DNA of 64,000 nt from contig CAINJJ010000036.1 in assembly GCA_903849645.1 (NCBI GenBank), positions 29,438 through 93,437 of the forward strand, given 5' to 3'. Source of the stretch: an uncultured Acidobacteriaceae bacterium. Lineage in GTDB: Bacteria; Acidobacteriota; Terriglobia; Terriglobales; Acidobacteriaceae. Made by a program: the position numbers and the translations under genes. Position 1 is the first letter of the stretch. Every line of letters starts with the position of its first letter. Positions 44,908 to 53,176 of this stretch are shown piece by piece. The notes beneath the pieces were generated by a model. It had not been told where the DNA came from, made no database searches, and saw only the letters and a list, made by a program, of their open reading frames with translations.

Positions 44908-45804
44908 CTACTTCTTGCCGGGGAGCAGGCCCTTCAGCTTGCCCATCAGGCCGGGCGCAGGCGCTCGCGCTGGGGCGGGCGCTGGGGCTGAGGTCGCATT
45001 TCCAGCTTTTGCAGCCTCCGGCTTGGCCGCAGGCGGGTTCGCGCCACCGACCACCCGGGCGTCCTTGATCTCCGGCGCCGGGCCGGCGTCGTTTTTTACC
45101 AGGATGGAGATTCTGCGGTTGGAGGGGTCTTCAGGGTTGTTTTTGACGCGCAAAAGCTGGTCGGCATAGCCGCGCACCTGCGTCACCTGGTCCGAGCGCA
45201 CGCCATTCTGCTGGAGCAAGCGGCGTGCGGAGTTGGCCCGGTCGGCGGAGAGTTCCCAGTTGCTGTAGCCGGCAGGCTCGGAGTACGGCGTCGCGTCGGT
45301 ATGGCCCTCGATGAGCAGCGCGTTGGGCAGTGTCTTCAGTTCTCCGGCCAGCAGCGCCAGCAACTCCTGGCCGTTGCCGCTCAATTTGGCGCTGCCCAGC
45401 TCATAGAAGGTGCCGTTCTTGTCTTCCAGCAGCTCGATGCGCAGGCCTTCCGGGGTGATGGTGATCTCGATTTGCTTGGAGAGCTTCTGCAACTCCTTGC
45501 GCGCCTTGATCTGCTCTTCGAGCTTTTCCTTCAGCTTCTGCATGTTTTCGTCATGGACGGTGGTTACGGCCACGCCGTCCCCGGCCATGGTGGTGCCCAG
45601 CAGGCTCCCGGTGCCCTTGGGGTCGTTGAAGTAGCCGGCCACGGCCTTTTTTACCTTTTCGCTTGAGCCCATGAGCCACAGGACGATGAACAGCGACATC
45701 ATGGCGGTGACGAAGTCGGCATAGGCTACCTTCCACGCGCCGCCGTGATGGCCACCGTGGCCGGACTTCTTCTTGATGACGATGATGGGCGCCTTGGCTG
45801 TCAT
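44908..45804 (-). CDS. motB: Flagellar stator protein MotB
   Basis: 298-residue inner-membrane protein with one N-terminal helix, a plug/linker and a C-terminal OmpA-like peptidoglycan-binding domain. The proton-channel aspartate is in VAYADFVTAMMSLF (D30). The OmpA domain has LLIEGHTDATPYSEP and LSADRANSARRLL. An Ala/Pro-rich tail follows. It anchors the stator to the wall and with MotA drives rotation. The gene is 27 nt after motA. No other flagellar gene is seen here. Confidence 0.93.
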   Translation of the reverse strand: MTAKAPIIVIKKKSGHGGHHGGAWKVAYADFVTAMMSLFIVLWLMGSSEKVKKAVAGYFNDPKGTGSLLGTTMAGDGVAVTTVHDENMQKLKEKLEEQIKARKELQKLSKQIEITITPEGLRIELLEDKNGTFYELGSAKLSGNGQELLALLAGELKTLPNALLIEGHTDATPYSEPAGYSNWELSADRANSARRLLQQNGVRSDQVTQVRGYADQLLRVKNNPEDPSNRRISILVKNDAGPAPEIKDARVVGGANPPAAKPEAAKAGNATSAPAPAPARAPAPGLMGKLKGLLPGKK

Positions 45805-45831
45805 AGTGCCGCTCTCTTTCCCCGCTGTGTT

Positions 45832-46710
45832 CTAGGCCGCGGCTGCTTCCGCCGCGACCCCGCCGCCCTTGCAGCTCTTCTCCATCTCGTCGAAGCTCGG
45901 CCTCAGGTGGGCCGGAATGGCGCGCCTTCCCATCTCGATGGCAATCATGGGAGCCGCTCCTTTGAGAAACGAAAGCAGCAGCACGCGCAGCACATGGAGG
46001 TACTCGTTGTGTGAATCCGCCGTCTTGGCCATATTCGAACTGAGGGGCCCGGCCACCCCGTAGCAGAGCAGGATGCCCAGAAATGTGCCCACCAGGGCCG
46101 CGGCCACCTTCTCGCCAATCTGCTCCGGCGGGCCGCCGAGCGAGCCCATCGTGATGACCACGCCCAGGACTGCCGCCACAATGCCCAGCCCCGGCAGGGC
46201 ATCGGCGACCGTGTTGAGCGCGCTCACCGGCTGCGTGGCTTCATGGTGGTGGACCTCCATGTCCAGCTCCATCATCTGGTCCATGTCAAACGGTTCCACG
46301 CCGCCGGTGATGGCCATGCGCAGGGTGTCGCAGACAAAGTCGCGGGCGTGGTGGTCGGCCAGGAAGTCGGGATAACTCTTGAAGATGGAGCTCTCCTTGG
46401 GCTTTTCCACGTCCATCTCCACGCTCAGAAGTCCCTCTTTCCGCACCTTGTTGAGAAACTGGTACATCATTTTGAGGGTGCTGAGGTAGCGCGCCTTGCC
46501 AAAGGGCGATCCCTTGAGCACGCCCATGAGCCCGCCGGCGACGCCTTTGATGATGTGCATGGGGTTGGCCACCAGCAGGGTGCCGATGGCGGCCCCGACC
46601 AGGATGAGCAACTCCGCCGGCTGCACGAGCACGGCAAGATGGCCTTTCTCCATGAGGAAGCCGCCGATGACCGCGCCAAAGACAATGAGAATTCCTATGA
46701 TGGCAAACAC
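45832..46710 (-). CDS. motA: Flagellar stator protein MotA
   Basis: 292-residue protein with four transmembrane helices and a large cytoplasmic loop. MEKGHLAVLVQPAELLILVGAAIGTLL, the conserved proline region ALPGLGIVAAVLGVVITMG and the last helix AALVGTFLGILLCYGVAGPL are MotA features. I take the GTG at 46710, which is preceded by AGGGGGGC and overlaps the end of the upstream PAS gene by 16 nt; longer in-frame extensions run through that gene. It is followed closely by motB. Confidence 0.92.
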   Translation of the reverse strand: MFAIIGILIVFGAVIGGFLMEKGHLAVLVQPAELLILVGAAIGTLLVANPMHIIKGVAGGLMGVLKGSPFGKARYLSTLKMMYQFLNKVRKEGLLSVEMDVEKPKESSIFKSYPDFLADHHARDFVCDTLRMAITGGVEPFDMDQMMELDMEVHHHEATQPVSALNTVADALPGLGIVAAVLGVVITMGSLGGPPEQIGEKVAAALVGTFLGILLCYGVAGPLSSNMAKTADSHNEYLHVLRVLLLSFLKGAAPMIAIEMGRRAIPAHLRPSFDEMEKSCKGGGVAAEAAAA

Positions 46711-47588
46711 TGCTGCCCCCCTGGTGCGGCGGTGATCTGGTTTCCGCCGGCTTGAAAGCTTGTAAACATTGCGGCTTTGGCGCGTTCCAGCAGTTGGGTG
46801 AGCGATTGCTCCCGCTCCGCCTGGGCCGCGCCGATGCTGACCGTCAGCGATATCCGGTCGCCCCACCAGCGGAAGTCGGCGGTGCGCGCCAGCCCCGCGA
46901 GCTTCTGGGCGTGGGCTTTGAGCATATCCAGGGTCCGCTCGTGCGAGATGATCAGATACTCATCGTCGCCCCAGCGGCCCAGCGCTTCGGTTGGCCGGAG
47001 CCCGTTGGCCAGCGTCCGCTCCACTTTTTCCAGCATCGTCTCGCATGCCCCGACGCCGTGGGTCTTGCGCAACTCGTGGCCCTGGTCCACGGTGATCCAC
47101 AAGACTCCAAAAACCGGGCCGCCGTGGCGAAAGTCCGCAAGGAAGCCGCTCAGCCGGTCCTCAATCTCCGCCTGGCTGGCCTGCACGCTTTGACTGTTGC
47201 TTGACTCACCGTGCGGGAGCGCATCCAGGCTCTCGGCAGGGTGAAACACGACCGCCAACCCGATCCGCCCGCCCAGCCCATCGCGCAGGAGCAGCGTCTG
47301 TGTCATGGCAGCGAGGGAGTGTCCGAGCTTGTGCTGCACATGAATCAGCGCGCCGCGGCCGCCATTCTGCGCGGGGATGGGGTCTTCTTCTTCACTGAGT
47401 TGCCAGGCCGGCAGCAGAGGCGACAACGCCGCTGGTACCGGACGTCCCACCAGGTCCGCGCCGCGGTGGCCTGTAATCGCCTCGGCGGAGCGGTTCCAGA
47501 AGACCACGCGCCCGTCGAGGCTCAACAGGGCAATCCCCTCTGGAAGACTATCCAGCACCGCCTCAAACAGCTCCGCGCGTTCGCTCAT
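46695..47588 (-). CDS. PAS domain protein with degenerate GGDEF domain
   Basis: 297 residues. An N-terminal PAS fold (EAVLDSLPEGIALLSLDGRVVFWNRSAE, about 8-110) precedes a GGDEF-like domain (about 145-285). The signature is GRWGDDEYLII rather than GGDEF, so the second glycine is replaced by Asp and Phe by Tyr. That change would usually weaken GTP binding, so it may be an inactive sensor or a c-di-GMP-unrelated scaffold. Its 3' end overlaps the motA start, making it the first gene of a motility-linked operon. GAGGGG precedes the ATG. Confidence 0.75.
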   Translation of the reverse strand: MSERAELFEAVLDSLPEGIALLSLDGRVVFWNRSAEAITGHRGADLVGRPVPAALSPLLPAWQLSEEEDPIPAQNGGRGALIHVQHKLGHSLAAMTQTLLLRDGLGGRIGLAVVFHPAESLDALPHGESSNSQSVQASQAEIEDRLSGFLADFRHGGPVFGVLWITVDQGHELRKTHGVGACETMLEKVERTLANGLRPTEALGRWGDDEYLIISHERTLDMLKAHAQKLAGLARTADFRWWGDRISLTVSIGAAQAEREQSLTQLLERAKAAMFTSFQAGGNQITAAPGGQQCLPS

Positions 47589-47771
47589 CCGAGCCCCTCA
47601 AGAGTGTTCATCGGCGGGACGCACGTCCTCTTGACTGTCGGCAGGCTGTTTCAAGGGATTTGATTTAGCAAAGGAATTGGCGCTGAGGGGGCGGCTCCGT
47701 CAGGGGAAAGCGCCGGGGGGCTCAACTGGCGAAGCAGGGGGGGGGCAGGTTGCGGCCGCGCGCTGAAGTCG

Positions 47772-49235
47772 TCAGGCTTGCGCTGCGATGCTCATTGGCA
47801 GCCGCACAATGAAGCGCGTGTCTCCCGGCACGGACTGGACCTCGATGGTCCCGCCGAACTTCTGGGTGACGATGCGATGGACAATCTCCAGCCCCAGCCC
47901 CGTGCCGGAGCCTTGCGGCTTGGTGGTAAAGAACGGCTCGAAGATATGCGGCAGCACCTCGGCGGGAATGCCCGCTCCGTGGTCGCCGATGCAGACCGCC
48001 AGCCAGCCGGCTCCGCCTTCCGCGGGCTCGGTCCAGGTTGAAATTTCGACCGCGCCGCCTTCCGGCGATGCGTCCGCGGCGTTGTCGATGAGGTTGGTCC
48101 ACACCTGGCTCACCGCCGTCCCGCGCGTCTGGATCAGGGAGGGATGCGCGGCAAAGCGCTTCTCCACCGTGATGCGCTTGCCGCGCAGCTTGTGGCCGAG
48201 AATCGTGAGGGTGCTCTGCAGGCTGTCGTGGATATCGAGTGCCTGGGCCTGGGAGCGGTCGTCGTAGGCGAATTTCTTGACCGCCATCACCAGGTCGGAG
48301 ACCCGCGCGATGCTCTCCTCGATGGCGCAGACCAGGGTGACGCTGGAAACCAGAGCCTCGAGCCAGTTGAGCGCGTCAGAGAAGTTGCCTGCCTCAAAGG
48401 CGTCCTTGGCGCAGGCCAGCTCTTCCGGCTTGAGGCCGATGGCCACCAGCGCGGGAGCGATGGTGAAGGCGTTTTCGACCCCGGCGGCCGCCAGCCACTC
48501 GGCCATTGCTTCCTCGGCGTCCGACTGCTCGAGACTGCCCATGGCCGGAGCGTGGCAGGCGCAGAGGGTCTGCTCCATCAGGCCGCGCATGCACTCCAGT
48601 TGGAGCGGCGTCTTGGGTTTGTCATTGAAGCGCAGGCTCAGTTGCTGCAGCCGCAGCAGGTTCTGGCGCAGTTGCGACGCCGCCCGCTTGGCGGCCGAGC
48701 CGGGGTTGTGGAGTTCGTGCATCAGGCCGGCGGCCATGGTGCCCAGAGAGACCAGTTTCTCCCGGTGCAGCGCCTCCACCTGGTAGGTCTGGAGCCGCTG
48801 CGCCATGTTGGCCAGCACCACCTTGCGCAGGGGAGGGCAGGCGCTCATCAGCGCCCAGAAGTCCTGCTCCGCGAAGCGCAGGAGCGTCGAGTCCCGTGCC
48901 GCCTCAATAAAAAAAGGGGAGTAGTTCTTGCCGGCCAGCAGGGGAGTTTCGCCAAAGCCCTCGCCGGGACCGGCCACGCCGACCAGGGTACGTGTGCCGT
49001 CCGGCTCCGGGCGCTCGGCGCGCATTTCGCCTTCCAGAACCACCCAATAGGAGCCTGCGGTGGGACCCGGCTCCACCAGAACGGTCCCGGCCCAGACCTT
49101 GAGTCGCTCCGCCCGGTCCACACCGCCGAGGGCGCTCAGGTCAGCTCTCGCGAAGGGGAGCGTTCGCCCCAGCGCCTCGCCAAGCTCCAGCAGTGGCACT
49201 GATTCGATCACCATGGGTTGTCCGGCCTTGCTCAT
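47772..49235 (-). CDS. Cyclic-nucleotide-binding-domain sensor histidine kinase
   Basis: 487-residue soluble kinase. Residues about 15-150 form a CRP-type cyclic-nucleotide-binding fold (WVVLEGEMRAER, GPGEGFGETPLL). The H-box is LMHELHNPGS with H173. A long insert of about 130 residues follows, then the HATPase domain with TNLIDNAADASPEGG (N box), GDHGAGIP (G1) and GTGLGLEIV (G2). ATG 49235 is used; a TTG at 49259 overlapping the stop of the upstream gene (TTGA) is an alternative. The adjacent upstream gene is a response regulator fused to a reductase, its probable partner. No membrane segment, so it senses a cytosolic signal. Confidence 0.87.
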   Translation of the reverse strand: MSKAGQPMVIESVPLLELGEALGRTLPFARADLSALGGVDRAERLKVWAGTVLVEPGPTAGSYWVVLEGEMRAERPEPDGTRTLVGVAGPGEGFGETPLLAGKNYSPFFIEAARDSTLLRFAEQDFWALMSACPPLRKVVLANMAQRLQTYQVEALHREKLVSLGTMAAGLMHELHNPGSAAKRAASQLRQNLLRLQQLSLRFNDKPKTPLQLECMRGLMEQTLCACHAPAMGSLEQSDAEEAMAEWLAAAGVENAFTIAPALVAIGLKPEELACAKDAFEAGNFSDALNWLEALVSSVTLVCAIEESIARVSDLVMAVKKFAYDDRSQAQALDIHDSLQSTLTILGHKLRGKRITVEKRFAAHPSLIQTRGTAVSQVWTNLIDNAADASPEGGAVEISTWTEPAEGGAGWLAVCIGDHGAGIPAEVLPHIFEPFFTTKPQGSGTGLGLEIVHRIVTQKFGGTIEVQSVPGDTRFIVRLPMSIAAQA

Positions 49236-49255
49236 CTTCGCTTGCCTGTCTCCAA

Positions 49256-50908
49256 TCAAAAACCTGCCAGGTACTGGTGGGCGAACTGCACAGCTATGGA
49301 GCCCTCGCCCACCGCTGAGGCAACCCGCTTGACCGACCCGTGCCGCACATCGCCGGCCACGAACACGCCCGGCACGCTTGACTCCAGCAGAAACGGATCC
49401 CGTGCTTCACGCCATGACTCCGGCAGCTTGCCCTCGTGGCGCAGATCCGGTCCTGCCAGCAGAAACCCCTTTTCATCCCGCAGGATCGAAGCCGGCAGCC
49501 ATTCAGTGCCCGGCGCTGCACCGATGAAGACAAAGAGCGACGATGCGGGCACCCTCTGTTCCCCGGACGGGCCGCTCAGGCGAAGCGCCTCCAGCCGCTC
49601 CTCGCCAAACGCCTCGACCACCTGCGTCTTTGACTCCAACACAATATTGGATGTGCGTTCGATCTCATCGATTAAGTATTTCGACATGGTGGCGGCCAGG
49701 CCCTCGCCGCGCACGAGCATGGTGACCTTGCAGGCAAACTTGGCAAAGTGCAGGGCCGCCTGCCCGGCGGAGTTGGCTCCGCCCACGACATAGACCTCTT
49801 CGTCCTTGCAACTGACGGCCTCGACCAGGGCGGCTCCGTAGTAGATGCCGCGGCCCGTGAGGCGCCCGGCGCCCTCGATCTCCAGCTTGCGATACTGCAC
49901 GCCCGGCGCCAGCAGGACCACGTGGCTGGCCACCTCGCGCCCGTCGGCGAGCTGCACAAACCGGTATTGCCCCTCGATGCGGAGGCCGGTGGCGCGCTGG
50001 GAGAGGAACTCCGCCCCAAACCGCGACGCCTGGATGTGGGCGCGCCGTCCAAGGTCCTCGCCGGTGATGCCGGAGGGGAAGCCGAGGTAGTTCTCGATGC
50101 GGGAGGACGAGCCGGCCTGGCCTCCAGGGGCTTCGGGCTCGATCACCAGCGTCCGCAGCCCCTCGCTGGCCCCGTAGACCGCCGCCGCGAGACCAGCCGG
50201 TCCCGCCCCGACCACCACCATGTCATAGAACTCCTGCGCCGCCTGGGTGCTGAGTCCCACCCGCGCCGCCAGTTGCTCGGGCCGCGGGTCCACCAGCGAG
50301 CTTCCATCGGCAAAAAGCACAACCGGCAGATGATCCGGGGCGAGATTGCGCTCCTTCAAGAGCGCCAGGGCATCTTCGCCGCCGGCCACGTCGAGCCAGC
50401 GATAGGGAACATGGTTGCGCGAGAGAAAGCTGCGCACATTGTGGTCTTTGAGCGACCAGCGGTGCCCGATGACGCGCAGGCCCTCAAACGGGGGCCGGTA
50501 GCCCGCCTGCCAGTCCTCGAGCAGGTCAGTCAACACCGGGTAGAGCTTCTCCTCGGGCGGGTCCCAGGGCTTGTTGAGGTAGTAGTGAATACGGGCGGTG
50601 TTGATGGCGCGAATGGCCGCATCGGTGTCCGCGTATGCCGTGAGCAGCACCCGGCGGGCCTCGGGATAGAGATCCCGCGAGCGTTCCAGCAGTTCGACGC
50701 CAGTCATCCCCGGCATCCGCTGGTCGCTCAAGAGCAGGGCCACCGGCTCCTGGCGGGCCTTCAACTGCGCCAGCGTATCCAGCGCCGCCGGGCCGCTGGC
50801 CGCCCGCATCACCCGGTAGGTGGCGCCGTATTGGCGGCGCAGGTCCTGCACTACGGCTTCCAGGACATTCACGTCGTCGTCGATCGCCAGCAGAATCGGT
50901 CTCGCCAT
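49256..50908 (-). CDS. Response regulator fused to thioredoxin-reductase-like FAD oxidoreductase
   Basis: 550 residues. Residues 1-125 form a receiver domain with D10, D11, phosphoacceptor D62 (LLLSDQRMPGM) and K113 (LNKPWDP). Residues about 145-215 resemble a glutaredoxin/thioredoxin-fold linker without a CxxC (HRWSLKDHNVRSFL). From about 228 the protein is an FAD-dependent oxidoreductase of the thioredoxin reductase type: VVVGAGPAGLAAAVYG (FAD), APGGQAGSSSRIENYLGFP, a second Rossmann motif VVGGANSAGQAALHF and GVFVAGDVRHGSVKRVASAVGEGS at the end. Where TrxR has CATC, this protein has YYGAA, so it cannot do the usual dithiol relay. It is upstream of and coupled to the histidine kinase gene. 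Confidence 0.87.
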   Translation of the reverse strand: MARPILLAIDDDVNVLEAVVQDLRRQYGATYRVMRAASGPAALDTLAQLKARQEPVALLLSDQRMPGMTGVELLERSRDLYPEARRVLLTAYADTDAAIRAINTARIHYYLNKPWDPPEEKLYPVLTDLLEDWQAGYRPPFEGLRVIGHRWSLKDHNVRSFLSRNHVPYRWLDVAGGEDALALLKERNLAPDHLPVVLFADGSSLVDPRPEQLAARVGLSTQAAQEFYDMVVVGAGPAGLAAAVYGASEGLRTLVIEPEAPGGQAGSSSRIENYLGFPSGITGEDLGRRAHIQASRFGAEFLSQRATGLRIEGQYRFVQLADGREVASHVVLLAPGVQYRKLEIEGAGRLTGRGIYYGAALVEAVSCKDEEVYVVGGANSAGQAALHFAKFACKVTMLVRGEGLAATMSKYLIDEIERTSNIVLESKTQVVEAFGEERLEALRLSGPSGEQRVPASSLFVFIGAAPGTEWLPASILRDEKGFLLAGPDLRHEGKLPESWREARDPFLLESSVPGVFVAGDVRHGSVKRVASAVGEGSIAVQFAHQYLAGF

Positions 50909-51252
50909 ATACTTCCAGTGTAGGGCCAGTGTGAGCTGGAGTTTGAACCTGCTTGCTCCGCCGACCCAGAGATTTTTCGTGACCGGAAAGTTGACCAGGT
51001 TGTAATCTTAAGGTCACGTCCAATGAAATACCAATAGGGACCTCTGGAACTGCTCCGGTAACCAAAGAAATGGGAAGTGTTCCAGAATGTTGCGGATTGA
51101 GTCACTTCGAGAGTCTTTCCTCGATCTGCCGATAGTACCCCAAGGGCAGAAACCAATGGCTGCGCGCGCGGCCGTTTCAAGGTTGAGCGGAAACGGGGCA
51201 GGGCGGGCTTGCAGTTGGACTTTGGGGCTGTTCAGCGGTTGAGGCGCACATC
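50909..51252. other. 345-bp divergent spacer, no gene
   Basis: Between the divergently transcribed regulator-oxidoreductase gene and the LuxR regulator gene. No supported gene on either strand. The middle (about 50990-51080) is AT-richer, with TTGTAATCTTAAGGTCACG, and probably contains the promoters for both directions; I cannot assign boxes with confidence. Confidence 0.5.
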
Positions 51253-51933
51253 ATGAATAAGATCATCCTGGCCGATTCACAGGCAATCTTCCGCGCAGGC
51301 ACAGCCAAGGTTCTGGCCATGGACGAGGACCTGCGCATCATCGCGCAATGCACGGACCTTGATCGAATGCACCACGCCGTGACGACCTTTCCCGTTTCGA
51401 TTCTGATCTTTGCAGCCTCACTGCGGCCCGATTTGTCCCGTTTGCACATGATGCTCGATGCGATGAGCAGCCGGGGAATCGTGATTGCCGAAAACGGCGA
51501 GTCCGCCACGGGATTCCTGCAACAGGGTTACCGTGGTGTGGTCTATCGGAACGTCACCGGGCCCGCCATGGTGGATTGCGTGAAGAGTGTGGCTGGCGGA
51601 GGCACCTGGCTGCCCACGCAACTCATGCAGGGCGAATCCATGGAAGAGGACATGGTCGGCACACGTGTCCGCGACCGCCTCACGCCCAAGGAGATGCGCA
51701 TTGTGGCCCTGATCGTCCAGGGCTGCAAGAACCGCGAGATTGCAACGCGGCTCAAAACCACCGAACAGGTGATCAAGAACTACCTGCGCTCGATCTATGA
51801 CAAGACCGGCGTCAGCGACCGGCTCGAGTTGGCGCTGTTTACCATCCATCACCGCGTACTGGCCGCCGCCGCCGCCGAGGTGGGCAACAGACTCGAAGCG
51901 GAACAAGCCGCCTCGTCCTCCCTCTCAGCCTGA
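51253..51933 (+). CDS. LuxR/NarL-type regulator with degenerate receiver domain
   Basis: 226 residues. The receiver-like N-terminus begins MNKIILADSQAIFRAGT, where the usual paired acidic residues are only ADS, and the predicted phosphoacceptor strand reads SILIFAASLRP (around residue 54) with no aspartate. Phosphorylation is therefore unlikely. The C-terminal LuxR helix-turn-helix is intact: LTPKEMRIVALIVQGCKNREIATRL and TEQVIKNYLRSIYDKTGV. GAGG precedes the ATG. A strong terminator follows the stop. It is probably a transcription factor controlled by a ligand, a protein partner or expression level; it may be linked to the divergent kinase pair. Confidence 0.82.
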   Translation: MNKIILADSQAIFRAGTAKVLAMDEDLRIIAQCTDLDRMHHAVTTFPVSILIFAASLRPDLSRLHMMLDAMSSRGIVIAENGESATGFLQQGYRGVVYRNVTGPAMVDCVKSVAGGGTWLPTQLMQGESMEEDMVGTRVRDRLTPKEMRIVALIVQGCKNREIATRLKTTEQVIKNYLRSIYDKTGVSDRLELALFTIHHRVLAAAAAEVGNRLEAEQAASSSLSA

Positions 51934-51966
51934 GATTCGTATTGCCTTCTTCTTGATGGATCGAAC

Positions 51967-52000
51967 AAAGCGGGGAAGGGCAGTCGCCCTTCCCCGCTTT
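51967..52000. terminator. Bidirectional hairpin terminator
   Basis: AAAGCGGGGAAGGGC (51967-51981) and its exact reverse complement (51986-52000) form a 15-bp stem with AGTC loop, between the converging LuxR regulator and the MDR oxidoreductase genes. Confidence 0.88.
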
Positions 52001-52016
52001 GCTCTGTGCGCCTAAC

Positions 52017-53009
52017 CTACGGGACGGTGATCACGACCTTGCCAACCTGCTGGTTCGACTCCAGGAACTGGTAGGCCGCCACGGTTTCTGCAAAAGCGAA
52101 GGTCCGGGCAATCTTGGGGACGAATCGCCCGTCAGCGAGCCGGTCAAATACATACTTCTTTGCCGCCGCCGCCGTCTCCGGATTACGCGTTACCTGCAAA
52201 AGCGTGTACCCGTGGACGTTGAGGCACTTCACCATCGCCGCCATCATGGGAAACGGGGTGGCCGCGCCAGCCAGGCCCCCGTACTCGATCAGGTGCCCGC
52301 CAAAAGAGGCTCCTTCGGCAAGCTTTTCAATTCCCGGGCCCGCCACCGGGTCGAACGTGATGCGAACACCCTTGGCGCCGGTGATATTTTTTACCCGCGC
52401 AACATAATCCTCCTCGTCGCTCACGATGACGTGGTTGGCTCCCAGGGCCAGCAACTCCTCCCGCTTGGCCGCGGTGCGGGTCACGGCAATCGAGGTGGCG
52501 CCGTGGTCCTTGACGATCTGAATCGCGGCCAGGCCCACGCTGGAAGAAGCCGCGGGAATGGCGACGAAGTCGCCTGCATGGATGCCGCCCACCAGCACCA
52601 GCGCCCCATACGCCGTCAGGTACTGCATCCAGATGGCGGCGGCCTCGACGGGCGTGAGGTTGGCCGGGTACTCGCCCAGGACATCGACAGGTACGACCGC
52701 CTCCTCGCCCAGGGTGCCGTAGCGGTTTTGCGAGAAGCCGGGCACCGTGGCGACCGATTTGCCAATCCAGGCAGCGTCCACGCCCTCGCCGACAGCTTCC
52801 ACCACTCCAGCCACTTCATAGCCCAGGCGGGAAGGCACATGCGGCTTCTCAAAGTAATGGCCGTGGTAGTAGACCGACTCCGCGCGGTTGAGGCCGGCGG
52901 CCTTGACCCGCAGGCGCACCTCGCCCCTGCCGGGCTCGCGCACGGGAACGTCTTCGATCCGCAGGTTCTCCGGACCACCCAGCGCATGAAAGCGAACAAT
53001 CTTAGGCAT
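52017..53009 (-). CDS. Zinc-free MDR oxidoreductase (NADPH:quinone reductase-like)
   Basis: 330-residue medium-chain dehydrogenase/reductase. The N-terminal catalytic domain has GGPENLRIEDVP and GLNRAESVYYHGHY; the cofactor domain has IPAASSSVGLAAIQIVK, the quinone-reductase variant of the nucleotide-binding loop. No zinc-binding cysteine cluster is seen. It should reduce quinones or enones with NADPH. A strong AGGAGG sits 7-8 nt before ATG 53009. It lies downstream of the PruA gene on the same strand with a 167-nt gap. Confidence 0.85.
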   Translation of the reverse strand: MPKIVRFHALGGPENLRIEDVPVREPGRGEVRLRVKAAGLNRAESVYYHGHYFEKPHVPSRLGYEVAGVVEAVGEGVDAAWIGKSVATVPGFSQNRYGTLGEEAVVPVDVLGEYPANLTPVEAAAIWMQYLTAYGALVLVGGIHAGDFVAIPAASSSVGLAAIQIVKDHGATSIAVTRTAAKREELLALGANHVIVSDEEDYVARVKNITGAKGVRITFDPVAGPGIEKLAEGASFGGHLIEYGGLAGAATPFPMMAAMVKCLNVHGYTLLQVTRNPETAAAAKKYVFDRLADGRFVPKIARTFAFAETVAAYQFLESNQQVGKVVITVP

Positions 53010-53176
53010 CGTATTCCTCCTGCCGTTGGATGGCGATGGCGGGCGGGAGGATTCTGTGAAGATGCGCTGAGACTGCGGCGGGGCCTGGACCGCACGAACC
53101 TAGCGTGCAACGGAGATGCGGACCCCGGCCTGATGCGACCGGGGCAGCGCATATCGCGAGTTCTGCTGATTTGCTT

